This document shows, piece after piece, positions 21,353-33,769 of a DNA stretch of 64,000 nt. The notes beneath the pieces were generated by a model. It made no database searches, was not told where the DNA came from, and worked only from the letters and a program-made list of their open reading frames with translations. The position numbers and the translations under genes were made by a program. Each line of letters opens with the position of its first letter. The first letter of the stretch is position 1. The DNA is from Hybos culiciformis. Its lineage: Eukaryota > Arthropoda > Insecta > Diptera > Hybotidae. The stretch spans positions 138,605,308 through 138,669,307 of the forward strand of contig OZ023273.1 in assembly GCA_964007475.1 (NCBI GenBank), read 5' to 3'.

Positions 21353-21966
21353 GGGTGACTTATTTTTTTAAGATTAATTTTTTTGGGAGTTCTGGGCGAA
21401 ATTTTGTTCTATTATATCTAAAAACCATCCCCACAAAAATTTAGCTCAATAGGATACCATTAAAACGACCCGCTTGGCGGTTAAGTTTTCATATATTTTA
21501 CTAGAATTCTAATTGGTTTTTTCATTCATTTGATCGTTACACAGTGTCATTACTCTTTACTTAATTTATGTTTTTGGATCAAATAAGATTTTCAAATTAT
21601 TACAATACTATATTTGTAAATACAAAGTCCTAAAACTAATTATATTTTTAAGTTTAAATTTCCGGGCTGAAACGTTGCTCGAAGACTTGTCTGGTTGACT
21701 GAGATATTTCTTCTTTTTTTATTTGTTTTTTATTCGAAAAATTTTCTATTAGCACTATTAGCAGAACCTACGACATTTTTTCAAAATTTCAGGTGCAAAA
21801 ATCAATGGATGCAACACTATACAAAAGCATGTTAAGCGGGTAGGGTTAACAATATTAGATTGAGCTAATATTTGGTAGGGACTACTTTTAGGTCCATTGG
21901 AACAAAATTTCGCCCGACACTCATCAATATATGATTTTTTTTTTTGTATATAAATAAGTGGCACCC
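21353..21966. mobile_element. 614-bp TA-flanked MITE (Tc1/mariner-like)
   Basis: Imperfect long inverted ends: GGGTG(A/CCA)CTTATTT at both sides, followed by GGGCGAAATTTTGTTC and TTAGCTCAAT pairs. TA lies outside both ends (21351-21352, 21967-21968). There is no transposase frame; the open frame at 21758-21964 only reads through the right arm. Confidence 0.75.
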
Positions 21967-22351
21967 TAATTTACATATATACTGTTTATATGGTGTTGCA
22001 AATTGTATAATTTAGTATACCGAAAAAAACACTCGTTAAGAATAAACTATTAAATAAAGCAAAAAGATTAATTTCTAGCAAAATATGCTCAAAATCTTAT
22101 ATATTATATGTATAATATTATATAATAACATAACTAAAAATGTATAGCTAATGAATTGTATAGCAAAAGTTGGTACTTCAAAATTTTTTCTCTGGCGAAA
22201 AGAAAATTAAAAAAAAAATTTTTTATACAAAATGAATTTCTAAAATTTTTATGTCGAATATCTCCATACTCCATGTGAACAATTAAAAATAAAAGTGTTT
22301 TCAACATTTCGATTCGAATATTTAAAAGTATATAATATTATAATTGAAAAT

Positions 22352-22435
22352 AATGGTCGGTTGGGATCTTCTAATTCTGGATCCAGTACCACGGTGTGGG
22401 TCAGACGGACTACTTGTCTTAAAGCGGGCTAAAAG
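22352..22435 (+). other. GC-richer island, possible exon or repeat relic
   Basis: About 85 bp near 50% GC in DNA of far lower GC. On the plus strand an ATG at 22352 opens a frame containing DPVPRCGSDGLLVL and reaches a good donor AAAAG|GTATGAG at 22436. That string faintly recalls the PAPS-binding RVPKCGS loop of sulfotransferases but lacks the full motif. The minus strand is open too (LRQVVRLTHTVVLDPELEDP). There is no partner exon nearby. A repeat remnant is as likely as a gene. Confidence 0.25.
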
Positions 22436-23810
22436 GTATGAGTTCGGACTATTTTTGCTTTCTAATCTAACTAAAGTCATCTACAACTTGATTCATCCAA
22501 ATACATAACAATGAAAATACAGAAATTATATGTGTTGCAGCTATCTTGTTTCAGTTCGTACAATATTGATTTAAAAAAATTGCCAATTTTCGATATAAAA
22601 TATACAACGTAGATATATTTGAAATTTAATTATTCAGGGAAACTATAGAAATATGTAGCAAAAATTAACAAAAGCTTAATTATGTACATATATGTATATA
22701 TTTATTTACATTTTGTAACAAAAGAGAAATTTTAAAATAATAAATAATAATCTTGTATAGTGATGTTTAGAAATTCCATGTATTTATTTATTTATTTTCT
22801 GTACATACATTATGTAGCTTATAATTTTAGGCAAACATATTTATATTTGATATTTCTCGTCCTAGAAATCTTCATTATTGAGGATGACGACTTTAAAAAA
22901 TGCCAAATCAATAACTTATTATAATTCCGTCCATATATATTTCGAAAAAAAAAAATAGTTCAACAACCAAAACTTCCTTTCGTTTTGTTTCTTGTTGACT
23001 AGAATTTATTCATACTATTTTATTTTTATTTAATAATTGGAATTAGATAAACACTATACTACTTATAATAAGCATAAATAAATAAATTGGTTTCTTAGAC
23101 AATTATTGTTATATGAGAATTTAATTATGTGCGTTCGTAGTATACTTCATTTTTTTAATAATAAATAGATATTATACCCTTACCTGTTTGCTAAATTAAA
23201 TAAAATTCTGGTTATCGGCATTCATGGAAATAATAATAATAAAAAAAAAAATTATTCAAATGTAATTTGCATATAAATTTATATTTTAATTGGCTTACAT
23301 TTGAAGTTGGTGCACTGCATATTTATTATGTCCGTTCAATTATAAGCAGCAAAATTTGTATATATATATATATATATATAAATATCTGCAAGGTGCAAGT
23401 AATATCAATATAAAATTATATAATACGAGATTATGATGATTATCAGATCATGAATTTTAGCTCAATCTAATAAAAGCAATAAAAATTTTAATTTTTGGCA
23501 AAAATATGGATATCTAAAAAAATATTGAATGGTATAATAGTGTTATTACTAGCTATTACTTCATTTAATTATCAAAATTTTTATCCCATCAAGAAACATC
23601 AAGAAATTAGTAATTAGTCTTGATCACGAAATCTTAAAATATAAAAAGTTAGACAAAATATTGAGTGTAAATATTTCAGGCATAGCTAGATGAAAAATTA
23701 GCACTTTTAATGTGGTGCGCATTACTGCTTAATACTTCCATTCTATAGTAGCTTATAATGACATAAATAAAAATGTTTAGTATAATTTAATTAATAAATA
23801 AAAATTAAAA

Positions 23811-23960
23811 TTGTCTGTCTGTTTCTCTGATCTCAATAACGCCTAAACCACTGGACTGAAATTTTGGAATTAAGTAGCCTAGGGAACCCAGATGGTTATA
23901 GGGGGCTAACTAAGAAACCAGTTTTAAAATTAAGTTATATTCGAAAAAGCCCCACCAAGG
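23811..23960. repeat. Probable retroelement-tail relic
   Basis: Starts TTGTCTGTCTGTTTCTCTGA, continues with CTAAACCACTGGACTGAAAT and ends in GCCCCACCAAGGGAGAAAGA. This composition and the TCTGTCTGT start are typical of the non-coding ends of dispersed repeats in insects; the class is not certain. A similar CTGTCCGTCTGTCTGTTTGT occurs at 46920-46940. Confidence 0.35.
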
Positions 23961-26793
23961 GAGAAAGATATATAGCAAATCTTGAAATTTAAAATTTCAT
24001 AGCTATATAATAGCATACATTTTACAAAGCAACAGAAACATATACATATTAATATAAGTTCGGCACTTCTTTCAAAATAGTATTATATAAAAAACATAAA
24101 AATTAGTTAGCAAAATTTCATATTTTTGGATACCCTTGTGATTTCTTCTATAACTACTAGAAACTAAAATTAAATAAATTTGTAAAATATGTTAATAAAT
24201 TTTCTAAGCCAACATAAAAAAAATCAAGCAATTCTTTTCAGTTCCATATCTTTTGAGTTTTTCCGCCAATTCAAAGAGTAGCAAAGAAAACAACAACAAA
24301 AATTTCTATTAAGTGTGATTGACATCATCAGCTGTTGACCATCACGAAGAATATTTTATTAAAAAAAAAAAAATACGATTTAAATTATTAATTCAGTTCG
24401 TTAAATTTTTCAACTTGTTGTAACATTTACTTTGACGTTATACTTTATATTGCACTTTAAAAACCATTAGAATATTATTTATGAAAATATATATATGTTT
24501 AACATCATATTATGTACATTGAGAAAGCACACCGAAAAAAAAGCGCAGTAATTGTAGTTACTTAAAAAAATATATTGTATGTCACATACAAGATGTATCA
24601 CTCAACTGGATTTAAAATTTTTCGATACAATTCAAAAAAAAATTATAAAATAATTCAATAAATAAAGAACAGTTATATATAAATACAAGTAACTCACTAT
24701 GATACCAAATAAAAGATTTTCATTGCACACTGAAAGAATTTTCGTATAATGTAATGCTATCCAAACGTTTTAGTTGAAAATTTTATTACTTTCTCAGTGC
24801 AAGATTTTTTTGATTCTCATATTGTGAACATTATTATAATATTTTATTTTGTGTTTTTTTGTTTCGCATTCTACTAAGCTATGATCTTAATGGATAGTAT
24901 ATTATTGTATTGTTGCATTTTCAATTTTCTTTTTTTTTTCCCCATGAAGCGTAATAAATTTTAATTTAAAGTCTCTGAAGTTGTTATTTTTAAATAAATT
25001 TTTATCTTTGCTTTATTCATTTTTGTCTGCTTCAAAAAAAATAAATAAAAACAAAAATAAAATAAATAAAAAACAAAAATAAAATAGCCAAAGGATAAAA
25101 ATAATTTATATTTAAAATTCTCATTATTTTTCTAAAATATAGAACTCTATTTCATTTCATAACATCAGAATATTTTGTTCATATATTTTATTTTTTATAT
25201 TTTTTTTAATTAAATTTATGCAAATTAATGTCTCGTTTAGCATTTTAGAGCATATTTTTTATATATTATTATTTTTCTTATTATGATAATTGGTTTTTTT
25301 TTTTCAAGTACACACATCTGGGTACAATGACGTATCTTGCACTTGAAAACTGTCTAATAAGTTTAATAAATTGAAAATAAAATATTTTGTACTTGAATGG
25401 CATGTTTAAAAAAAAATATTAAAAATAAATGTTTTATCAAAAACAAAAAAAAAGTTTTAAATTAAGTACATAGGTTTTGGTATTATACTGACTTACAGAC
25501 TTCGTGTAAAGGGAAATCATGCTGCAAAAAGACAAAACAAAATAAAATGTTGAAGATGATACTTTGCGGACAAAATTCATACTTTTGAATATTTCAATTT
25601 AAGATACTTTAATTTTAAGTTATCTGGGTCACAACCAAGGGCTAAACGTATTTTCCTTTAATACTATACCAATACAATACCAGTCATTATTATACGATAT
25701 GTACAAATAACAATTTTCAAGTCGAATACTTTGAAAAAAATTACGGCCTATAACTCCCAAACCAAAAATCATAGAATCTCAAAGTTTATTCGAAGTGAAA
25801 ATGAACGAGATTGCGAAAATTTTGGCATTCAAAGAATTAAAATCAACATTTCACATGACATTCCCGACATTATAACTGTATACCTTTATATATATGAAAA
25901 AAAAAAAAACGGAAATGCAGTAAAATCATTGTACAAAAAATATTTTAATGTTATTTTGCTAAATTTAATTCACAATATTTCTATTTCACGTTTTTACTTT
26001 CCATTTTCCTAAATGCCTGTATTATTATTTCACATGAAAATGAAACGATAAATAAAAATACTTATGTTCATAATATGTACATCATAAATATATTTATTTA
26101 TTTGACATTGGAGTGAACTTGGAAATTATTTTTAACAACAATTTACTTATATCTGGGTTGGGTCGCAGGAACTCGGATGGGTCATAAATAATCCCATTAT
26201 GGGGAAATGACGTAGGGGGTTATCCTTATAATATCAATATTACAAAAACCATTCTATTAAAATTCTGTAGTACTGCTCCAAAATTGTTTCAGTAAAAATT
26301 TCAATTATTTTTAAGCTTGAAATTTTAGATTTTTTCTTAATTTTAGATTTATGATTACAAATGATGACTATTTTTTTGTTTTTTTCATTAGAAATTTTTT
26401 TTATGTATTTAAATATTTTTTTATTAATTCTACATAATGGCATTTATTACAAATAAATATTGAGAAAATAATAATAACAATAATATATTATTTAATTTAT
26501 ATTTTGTTTACATTTTAAATTTATATAATCCTAAAGAATGTTTTTATTTTACACTTAATTAAATGTAAACAAAAAAAAAACTTAATTAAACTTTTGTTAT
26601 TCAACTTATAATATTTACCTCTAATTATTTTTTTTTTGTTTCAATTAACATAATAACAAAAAAAAATTTAAAATACAAATGTAATTACAAAATTAAAATT
26701 GAATTAATTTAAAGTTTCTGTTATTTTTGTTATTATTATGAAATTATTTGTTTTGCATAATTTTTAATAACATTTTAATATTCTGTTTTATTA

Positions 26794-26796
<3 letters not shown>

Positions 26797-26889
<93 letters not shown>
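26797..26889. repeat. (TTA)n microsatellite, about 31 perfect copies
   Basis: A perfect TTA/TAT triplet run, preceded by one TTG-interrupted stretch from 26788. A smaller TTA run lies at 54955-54990. Confidence 0.97.
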
Positions 26890-26890
<1 letters not shown>

Positions 26891-29800
26891 GCAAACAAAT
26901 TATGCGTTCATAAATTTTCTCATATAACTTATTTTCATTCAATATTATATAAGGAGGAAATTTAGGGCACCTTGTTGAAAAAAAATAAATTTATATGATA
27001 GGTACCTAGTTCCCATTTTAATAGTGATATCTGTGTTGTACTATGGAATTTTTATAAATTTAATCCTAAAACACTAAAAAGACAGAATTATGGATTAATA
27101 CATTGATTTTGATTTTCTAGCTAGCAAAATATCCTTTATTATAACTGTCATTAAAATAATTATTGTCAAATGCATAAAGATTTAAGGGATTATGTTAATA
27201 TTATAGTTTTAAAGTTACAATGTTAAAGTTGAAAAACCGATAATAAAGAAATTGGTTACCTTATACGGTATATGATATAATATTTGAGCCTTAAAACTAA
27301 CCTTCAAACTAACTTAACTTTAAAAAGAAAATTTGCAGGAAGAAAGTTGCTAGGTTTTATCAAAAGAAATAAAAAATTATAAGTGTTTATGAATTTCGTA
27401 AATGAGACTTAAGAACTAACATTCAAATTAAAGTAATGATAGGATTTAAACTTCAATTAAATTATCAATATTATGTCAGCCAAAAAATATCGTGATAGAT
27501 TAATATCGTTTCCAATTTTGAAAAAAAATAAAAAAATAATTGAATAATGAAAGTTTAGTTATAAATTTTCTGGTTGAGAAATCAAGAAAATAAATCTATT
27601 TTTTTTTTCTAACTTAAATTCATCTTTCCGAATCCATATCAAAATCAAATTAAAGACTACAATAGAAATAGTATATGTATAAAAATCTTGTTGACCTGAA
27701 ATCGATAACTTTTAATTTCACATTTTTAAATTTATATTATTTTCCATTGCATAAAGTTAGTATTGACTTCGTAACTCATATTTTCAACATCAAGGTTGTA
27801 TTCAGCAAATAAATTGTTTATCAGACCAAAAAGTAAAAAGCTATTCACAGAAAGTATCTAAAAAAAAAAAAAAAACTTAAAGTAAGCAAGTTTTATGCTT
27901 CAATTGGAAAATCAATATTATGATGATGAAAATAATCTTTATAGGGTAGAATTACACATAGTTCAATAAAAATGAGTTATGTAAGTGTTTTTAATTTAAT
28001 GTCTAGAAATTAGACTTAAAGCTATAATGGAAAAAAAAAAATTCTTTAAATCATTGCCGCATAAAATTTAATAAGTCAATGATAAGCATCGTACCATAAA
28101 GACTATTCAATTATATAAAAAAAAAATAAATTCTTTGACTTTCATAATCTTTTTACCAGTTTCTTTCTTAAATATTAATTTATGGCTCTGATTACAAAAA
28201 AATCTATATTTTGATAGGCTTTCGATAAATTTTGAACAAATGTACCCATATACTTTATGTTTATACTGTACGATACTTGAGGTCTATAATGCTTTAAGAG
28301 AACTCAGCACCCTTCAGTATAGGATGTTTGCTCAACTTAATGTTCAAAAAATTATTTTGTGTTCAATATATAAATATGTGATCGCCAGGTCCACAATTAT
28401 TGCCATTTAATTTTTTATGTAATAATATTACTGAACCTAAATTTAATCATTAAATTTATTTTTATTTTCTTATATACAGACGAACGTCAGAAATCTCTAT
28501 ACAAATGTCAACAATTTTATTTCACTCCACTTAAATCATTTTTAAATAAAAATTTAATATTTTTCCAATATATTATTATATATATTAATACAGAAAAACG
28601 AGAATACACTTCGCTACTACAAATCAAAAAGTAAATATTTGTTTGTGTACATTTAACTTCATTCTATTCAACAATTTTAATCTCTTTTTAATGGAAGTCT
28701 TTAAAAATGCATTTATGGAAGAAATCATTACTAATAGCTTGTGTCTTTTTCTTCTGTTACATTTTTTTTTTTTTGTACGTTTTTGTACGCTGTCTGGGCA
28801 AAGACACCGGAAGATTGTATAACTTTCAAGTATTTAAGAAAAAATAAAATTTTTTTCATTCTTCTTATTTAAAAACTTTTGTTCGAAAAGTAAAAGTATC
28901 ACTTTAGGAATTATCTTTGAATGATATAAATATGTGCATTTTTTTTTTTTTAATTTTAAATATAAATTTTGTACTTGAACTTTAAAATTGTATTTATTTT
29001 TTAAAAGTTAAGAAACCTTAATAGTCTATTCACCATCAATATTTTCCATTTTATAGAAGAATAGAAAGTCTATCATTACTATTGAAAAAAATAAAATAGG
29101 AAGACTACTAAATGTCAAATGGACTTCATATCAATGTCTACTTTCCAATCTTCCCTTTTATCCTTTTGCTGAAATGATTCTATAATATTCACGTAAAAAT
29201 TAAAAATATTTCAAATTTTAAACAGTTTTAAAACATTAATTTAAAATTAAAAAAAAAAACGCTTCTAAGTCAACTTTCTGAAATTGACGTATTAAAAATC
29301 GTTTGGTATGGTATATTTTATTGAAAATTTTCTAGAGTGACTGTAACAGCAACATTTACATATTTTTAATTTATTAAAGTGAGAGTCATTATGACGTTAT
29401 GTGCGGTACAATTTTCAAGAAGACGAAGATGTATTTGATGTATTTTAATAATATAAATATTTTATTAAGATAATCAAGATAAATACGATGAATTTTATAT
29501 GAAATAAAGTTTTATTTTTATATTATACTTAACTTTCTTAAGAATGTCGGAAAAACTAACTGAGAATGTCGAAAAAAAAGGCCTTTTGACTATCAATATT
29601 TTGGAAAATATTTAGAATGAATTTTTAACGCAATTTCATTTATCCAACAGTTTTTTTCCCAAATGTACATTTTGTCACAATAAAACCATTAACAACCCTT
29701 AATAATATATTTGAGTGTTGTTCTCCGAATCATTTGATTCGACAAATATGAATAACTTCTTTGACATATAAATTTAATCAAGATAATTATTTTTATTGAA

Positions 29801-30405
29801 ATATTTAATTTTTTGAAATAAATTTTTTGAATCACTGTTTTATTATTGTTTTTTATGATATAATATCCATATAATATCAAAACGACAAATATATAATCGG
29901 AGCATGTAAGCATTTTTATATTTTTATCTATAAATTTACTAAAGTTGTAGTAAGTAGTATGTATATAGTAAGTAAGTTCTGTATATATTTTTTCTAATTT
30001 CATTATTCTACGCCGCGAAATAAGTGTATACAATAACCTTGAACTTATTCAAATAATAATAATAATAATTTTAAAATCCAACTTGAAACTTAACAATGTA
30101 AACATTTTAAATTATTTAGTTGAAATTAAAAAAAAAAAAAAACTTTAATATCCTCTACAAAGTTTCAGAATCACAAATTAATATTATATGTGCAAACAGG
30201 TAATATATACTGTTAATATAATTTACGTAACTTGATAACTTTCAATAAAAATGTAATTTTTTTTTCTGCACGTAAAACGGAAAACTTAATTTAAGTAATT
30301 ATTTAAAAAATTACTTCCGATTTTAGATATGAGATAAAATGACAGTTTTAATTTTGATAAAAATAAAAAAGTAAAATCATTCTCTTGTACTAATTGAGTT
30401 GCAAT

Positions 30406-31367
30406 CAGGGTTGGACTGGCCCACCGGGACACCGGGACATTTCCCGGTGGGCCGGTAATATTTGGGCCGATAAATTAAAACTTTTTATTACTAATTATTT
30501 TAAAGATACAATGGAATCTGATTTAAATATATTTTGATTGGAAATGATTTTGGGAAAGAATCGAAGTATAATTACTTCGAAAGTACGGTACTTAGTGCTA
30601 AACAATTAAACCTTGAAAATGCTGTAAACAGGAAACTTGTATTCAAAAAAATATATTAATTAAAAAAGAAAACAGGGTAAAAAAAATATTTATTAATTGA
30701 TTCGATGAGATTCCAACTCTCTAGTCCTCTTTTGTGCTAAAATATATTAAATGTGTGAGATTTCCGTTTGACTTAGATTTATATAATTTAAATACTGTTT
30801 TCAATTCCAAAATTTTAGTTTATAATCGTCATGTTTGGAAAGAAAATCGAATATATATTATTTATTCAAAAAGTGTTATTAAAATTTACAGCTCAAAACC
30901 CATATTGGTAATCAACTTAAAAATATTTCATAAGTTTGTATTTGAATACTGATAGTTGTGTTCCCAGAAACTTTAAAATTAAAAGCAACATTTATGATAT
31001 CAGAAAATTTAGAAAATTTTTTAAGGAGTCATTGAACCTTGATTGGATCGTTAAAACATCTAAAGATATATTCTCCTTTCCATTAGAATGAAAATAGACG
31101 GATGGTTTCATGATTTACAAATACATACTTAATTTAATTCTTTCCCAATATTCCAATTTAATTAACAATAATTCTTACAATTTTTCGTTCAGTTCCTATA
31201 CTTTTTTTTTACATAGTATTGAATTAAAAAAATTTGGGCCTATATTCTAAATAAGCATTGCATTTTTTTATATAAAGAAGCGGATAAGCAATGTATTTTT
31301 TTATATAGAGAAATGGGCCGGTAGTCCAAAACTTCCCGGTTTAATTTTTATAGCCAGTCCAACCCTG
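30406..31367. mobile_element. 962-bp non-autonomous hAT element, 8-bp target duplication
   Basis: Ends CAGGGTTGGACTGGC ... GCCAGTCCAACCCTG (15-bp perfect inverted repeat) with GTTGCAAT directly outside both ends (30398-30405, 31368-31375). Subterminal GGGCCGGTA and CCCGGT blocks are inverted. The interior is AT-rich. A 72-codon open frame (30734-30952) carries no recognisable transposase motif. Confidence 0.92.
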
Positions 31368-31375
31368 GTTGCAAT

Positions 31376-33108
31376 GATATTATATTAATCATATAAAAAT
31401 TAAAATTTGTCTATTTTAGCAATAATAAACTCTTGATAAATGTTGAACGTAAGTGAAGTGAAGTGGGTTAAAATAAACAACTTTTTTAAGGCATTCATGA
31501 GCGTCAATAATTTTTAGGACTCTAGGTTATCTCTCTTATAGGAGTATATATTCTAAAAGTTCTTGTATAAATTTACATATTAATTTCAAGTAAATTCTAA
31601 TACCTACTTTTTGAAGAGTAAAATGTAATAAGACACTTAAATAATTCAATTTAATAACATTATCATATAAGTTTCGTTGAGACACAGAGTGCAATGAATA
31701 TTAATACAATTTTTAATATTGTATTTTTATAAAATCACGTAACAATAACAAAATAGTTTTGAATATAAATAAAATTACTGTGCTATTAATTATATTGACC
31801 TTGACTTTTGACGCATATATTTAATTATATTTTCGACAAGATCTTTCAATAAATTTGTATTAAGCATGATCAATGATCATATTAATTTTTTTTTTTTTTT
31901 TACTTCATAAATTTAATCAAAATATTATGTATATAGAATGATTGAATTTGCCATAATGACTGTATTAAAAATTTGTTAAAATATATTCAATATAAAAAAA
32001 ATTTTAATATCGAAAAATGCAGGATCATTGTAATTGAGTTTTATTAAAATTTTCATGAAATATGTGTATAGATTTTAGAAAAATATTTATTCAGATTTCC
32101 TTTGAGATGGTAAATTATAATAAAAGCAAAGCATATTGGAAACTACTTATAAAGTTATCAAGTTAATAAATATAAGTATTTGTATATAATTCGTATCTTG
32201 ATTTTTATAGTCATCATTCAGAAATATTATTTTTCAGTGCATTAAGATTATTATGAAGGCTTACTGATTTTTAATAATTGAGAACAATATGTTGCAACTA
32301 TTTTGCTATTCAACTTTTTGAAAATTTTCTCAATTTATTATCCAAGTTTAGGCTTTGAAAAACTAGCTATATTCTTGACATCTTTTTATCTTAAAAATAT
32401 ATTCTAGCATTCACCATTTTTTTCGAAATTTTCTATTTCCACACAAATTCCAACTAGTTTAATATACAGTTTGATGTAATTTAAATTCAAGTGAAATTTA
32501 ATTAGTGAATAAAATTATTTAAATTACTATTATTGTGCGGTACAATAATACCTATTATATACATAAAACATTATTTATATTAATTTTTTTTTTTTTAGCC
32601 TGAAAAATGAACTACGTTTTCAATGATGCATATAGAAAAAATTATTGTAACGCGCTGCTGTTATCTTTTTAATTATAATACAAATTTCTGTAAACATATA
32701 ATTATAGTCATGAATTTAAGCTATGTTCATTTCATGCTGTTTTTTTTTTCATTTACATTAGGTTCATACGATTCACGTGACATTGAAATGTAGTCATCCG
32801 AACCATTAAACAATTTTATTTTGTTTGTATTATTTTTAATATATATAAGTAGAGATACATACATTTATTATTTTAAAAAAAATTTTTATTGGAAAAATAC
32901 GATCTATGAAAATTTTTCAATTTATTGTTTTTTTTTATATCATACAAAAACATATGTTTAAAAAAAATTTACAAGGAAAATTTTATATTGATCCTAATGA
33001 CATAACATAACAAGACCTTAAAATAAAAATTATTTACTTTCTCTTATAAATATTAAAGGATTTGGAATTTAAGATTTTAAAATTAATTAGTATAGTAAAT
33101 CTTTATTT
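31376..33108. other. AT-rich intergenic DNA
   Basis: Nothing supportable seen beyond homopolymer runs. Confidence 0.5.
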
Positions 33109-33110
33109 TA

Positions 33111-33767
33111 GTACAGGCAAATTGTCCAAAATAAACAAAAAAATTGCGAAGTGGCTGTAACTTGGTATAGACCTTTGAAAATGTATATATTTCAAGAAAC
33201 CAAGGAGTCCCTAGCTAAAAAGGGTGTGCTGGAGTGGCCACGCTTGACCCTTTGCGGCACATGTAAATAATATTATTTTGTATTTTTTTTTTTTGTAAAT
33301 TACTATCAATATAGACAAGTTTGGTAAATTTAGCATCCTAAGATCTTAAATAATAAGGTGCATTACTATAATTTTGTTTCTATTAAAAATATTGCTGAAA
33401 TAAACAGAAAAATGCTGTTTTATTCGAATAAATTCGATTTCTCGAAAAATATATTTTGGTTTTTAAAGTTTTATATTATAATACAATTGCCCATTATTTG
33501 CCGCCCGACGCTCGAGCTTAGAGTGCCTATTTGTAAATCCATCATTGCTCCTAAGTTTTAAACAGTTTAAACATAATTATTTCGTGCTTAGATACATACA
33601 AAGTATTTGAAAAACTTGATTGTCAAATACTGGGCCGAGCACACTATTGAATGCTCGGGACTCATCGGATTCTTCAAAAGAATGTGTTTTTGTATAAGTA
33701 TAGAAAGTTGCAGATACTTCGCAATTTTTTTGTTTATTTGATGATTTTCGATTTAATTTGCCTGTAC
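33111..33767. mobile_element. 657-bp TA-flanked MITE
   Basis: Inverted ends GTACAGGCAAATT ... AATTTGCCTGTAC with further pairing of AAATAAACAAAAAAATTGCG and CGCAATTTTTTTGTTTATTT. TA occurs outside both ends, as for Tc1/mariner insertions. The interior has GC-richer patches (GTGGCCACGC, CCCGACGCTCGAGC) but no transposase frame. Confidence 0.8.
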
Positions 33768-33769
33768 TA

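Larger units (their letters stand above)
21969..30397. other. AT-rich gene-poor stretch
   Basis: No gene supported apart from the doubtful island at 22352-22435. Contains a (TA)n run at about 23360-23380, a possible LINE-tail relic at 23811-23960, weak CACACYGAAA inverted motifs near 24528 and 24725-24800, transposon-like text at 25735-25790 (ACGGCCTATAACTCC), a GC-richer patch at 26150-26225, and the (TTA)n array at 26797-26889. Confidence 0.5.

Noticed and set aside
25731..26012. 93-codon plus-strand open frame
   Set aside because: Ordinary AT-rich frame starting in repeat-like text (ACGGCCTATAACTCC); no domain or splice support.
26797..26889. CRISPR-like or satellite array
   Set aside because: Simple triplet microsatellite in a eukaryotic genome.
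30734..30952. Transposase fragment in the hAT element
   Set aside because: No recognisable motif; could be chance in AT-rich DNA.
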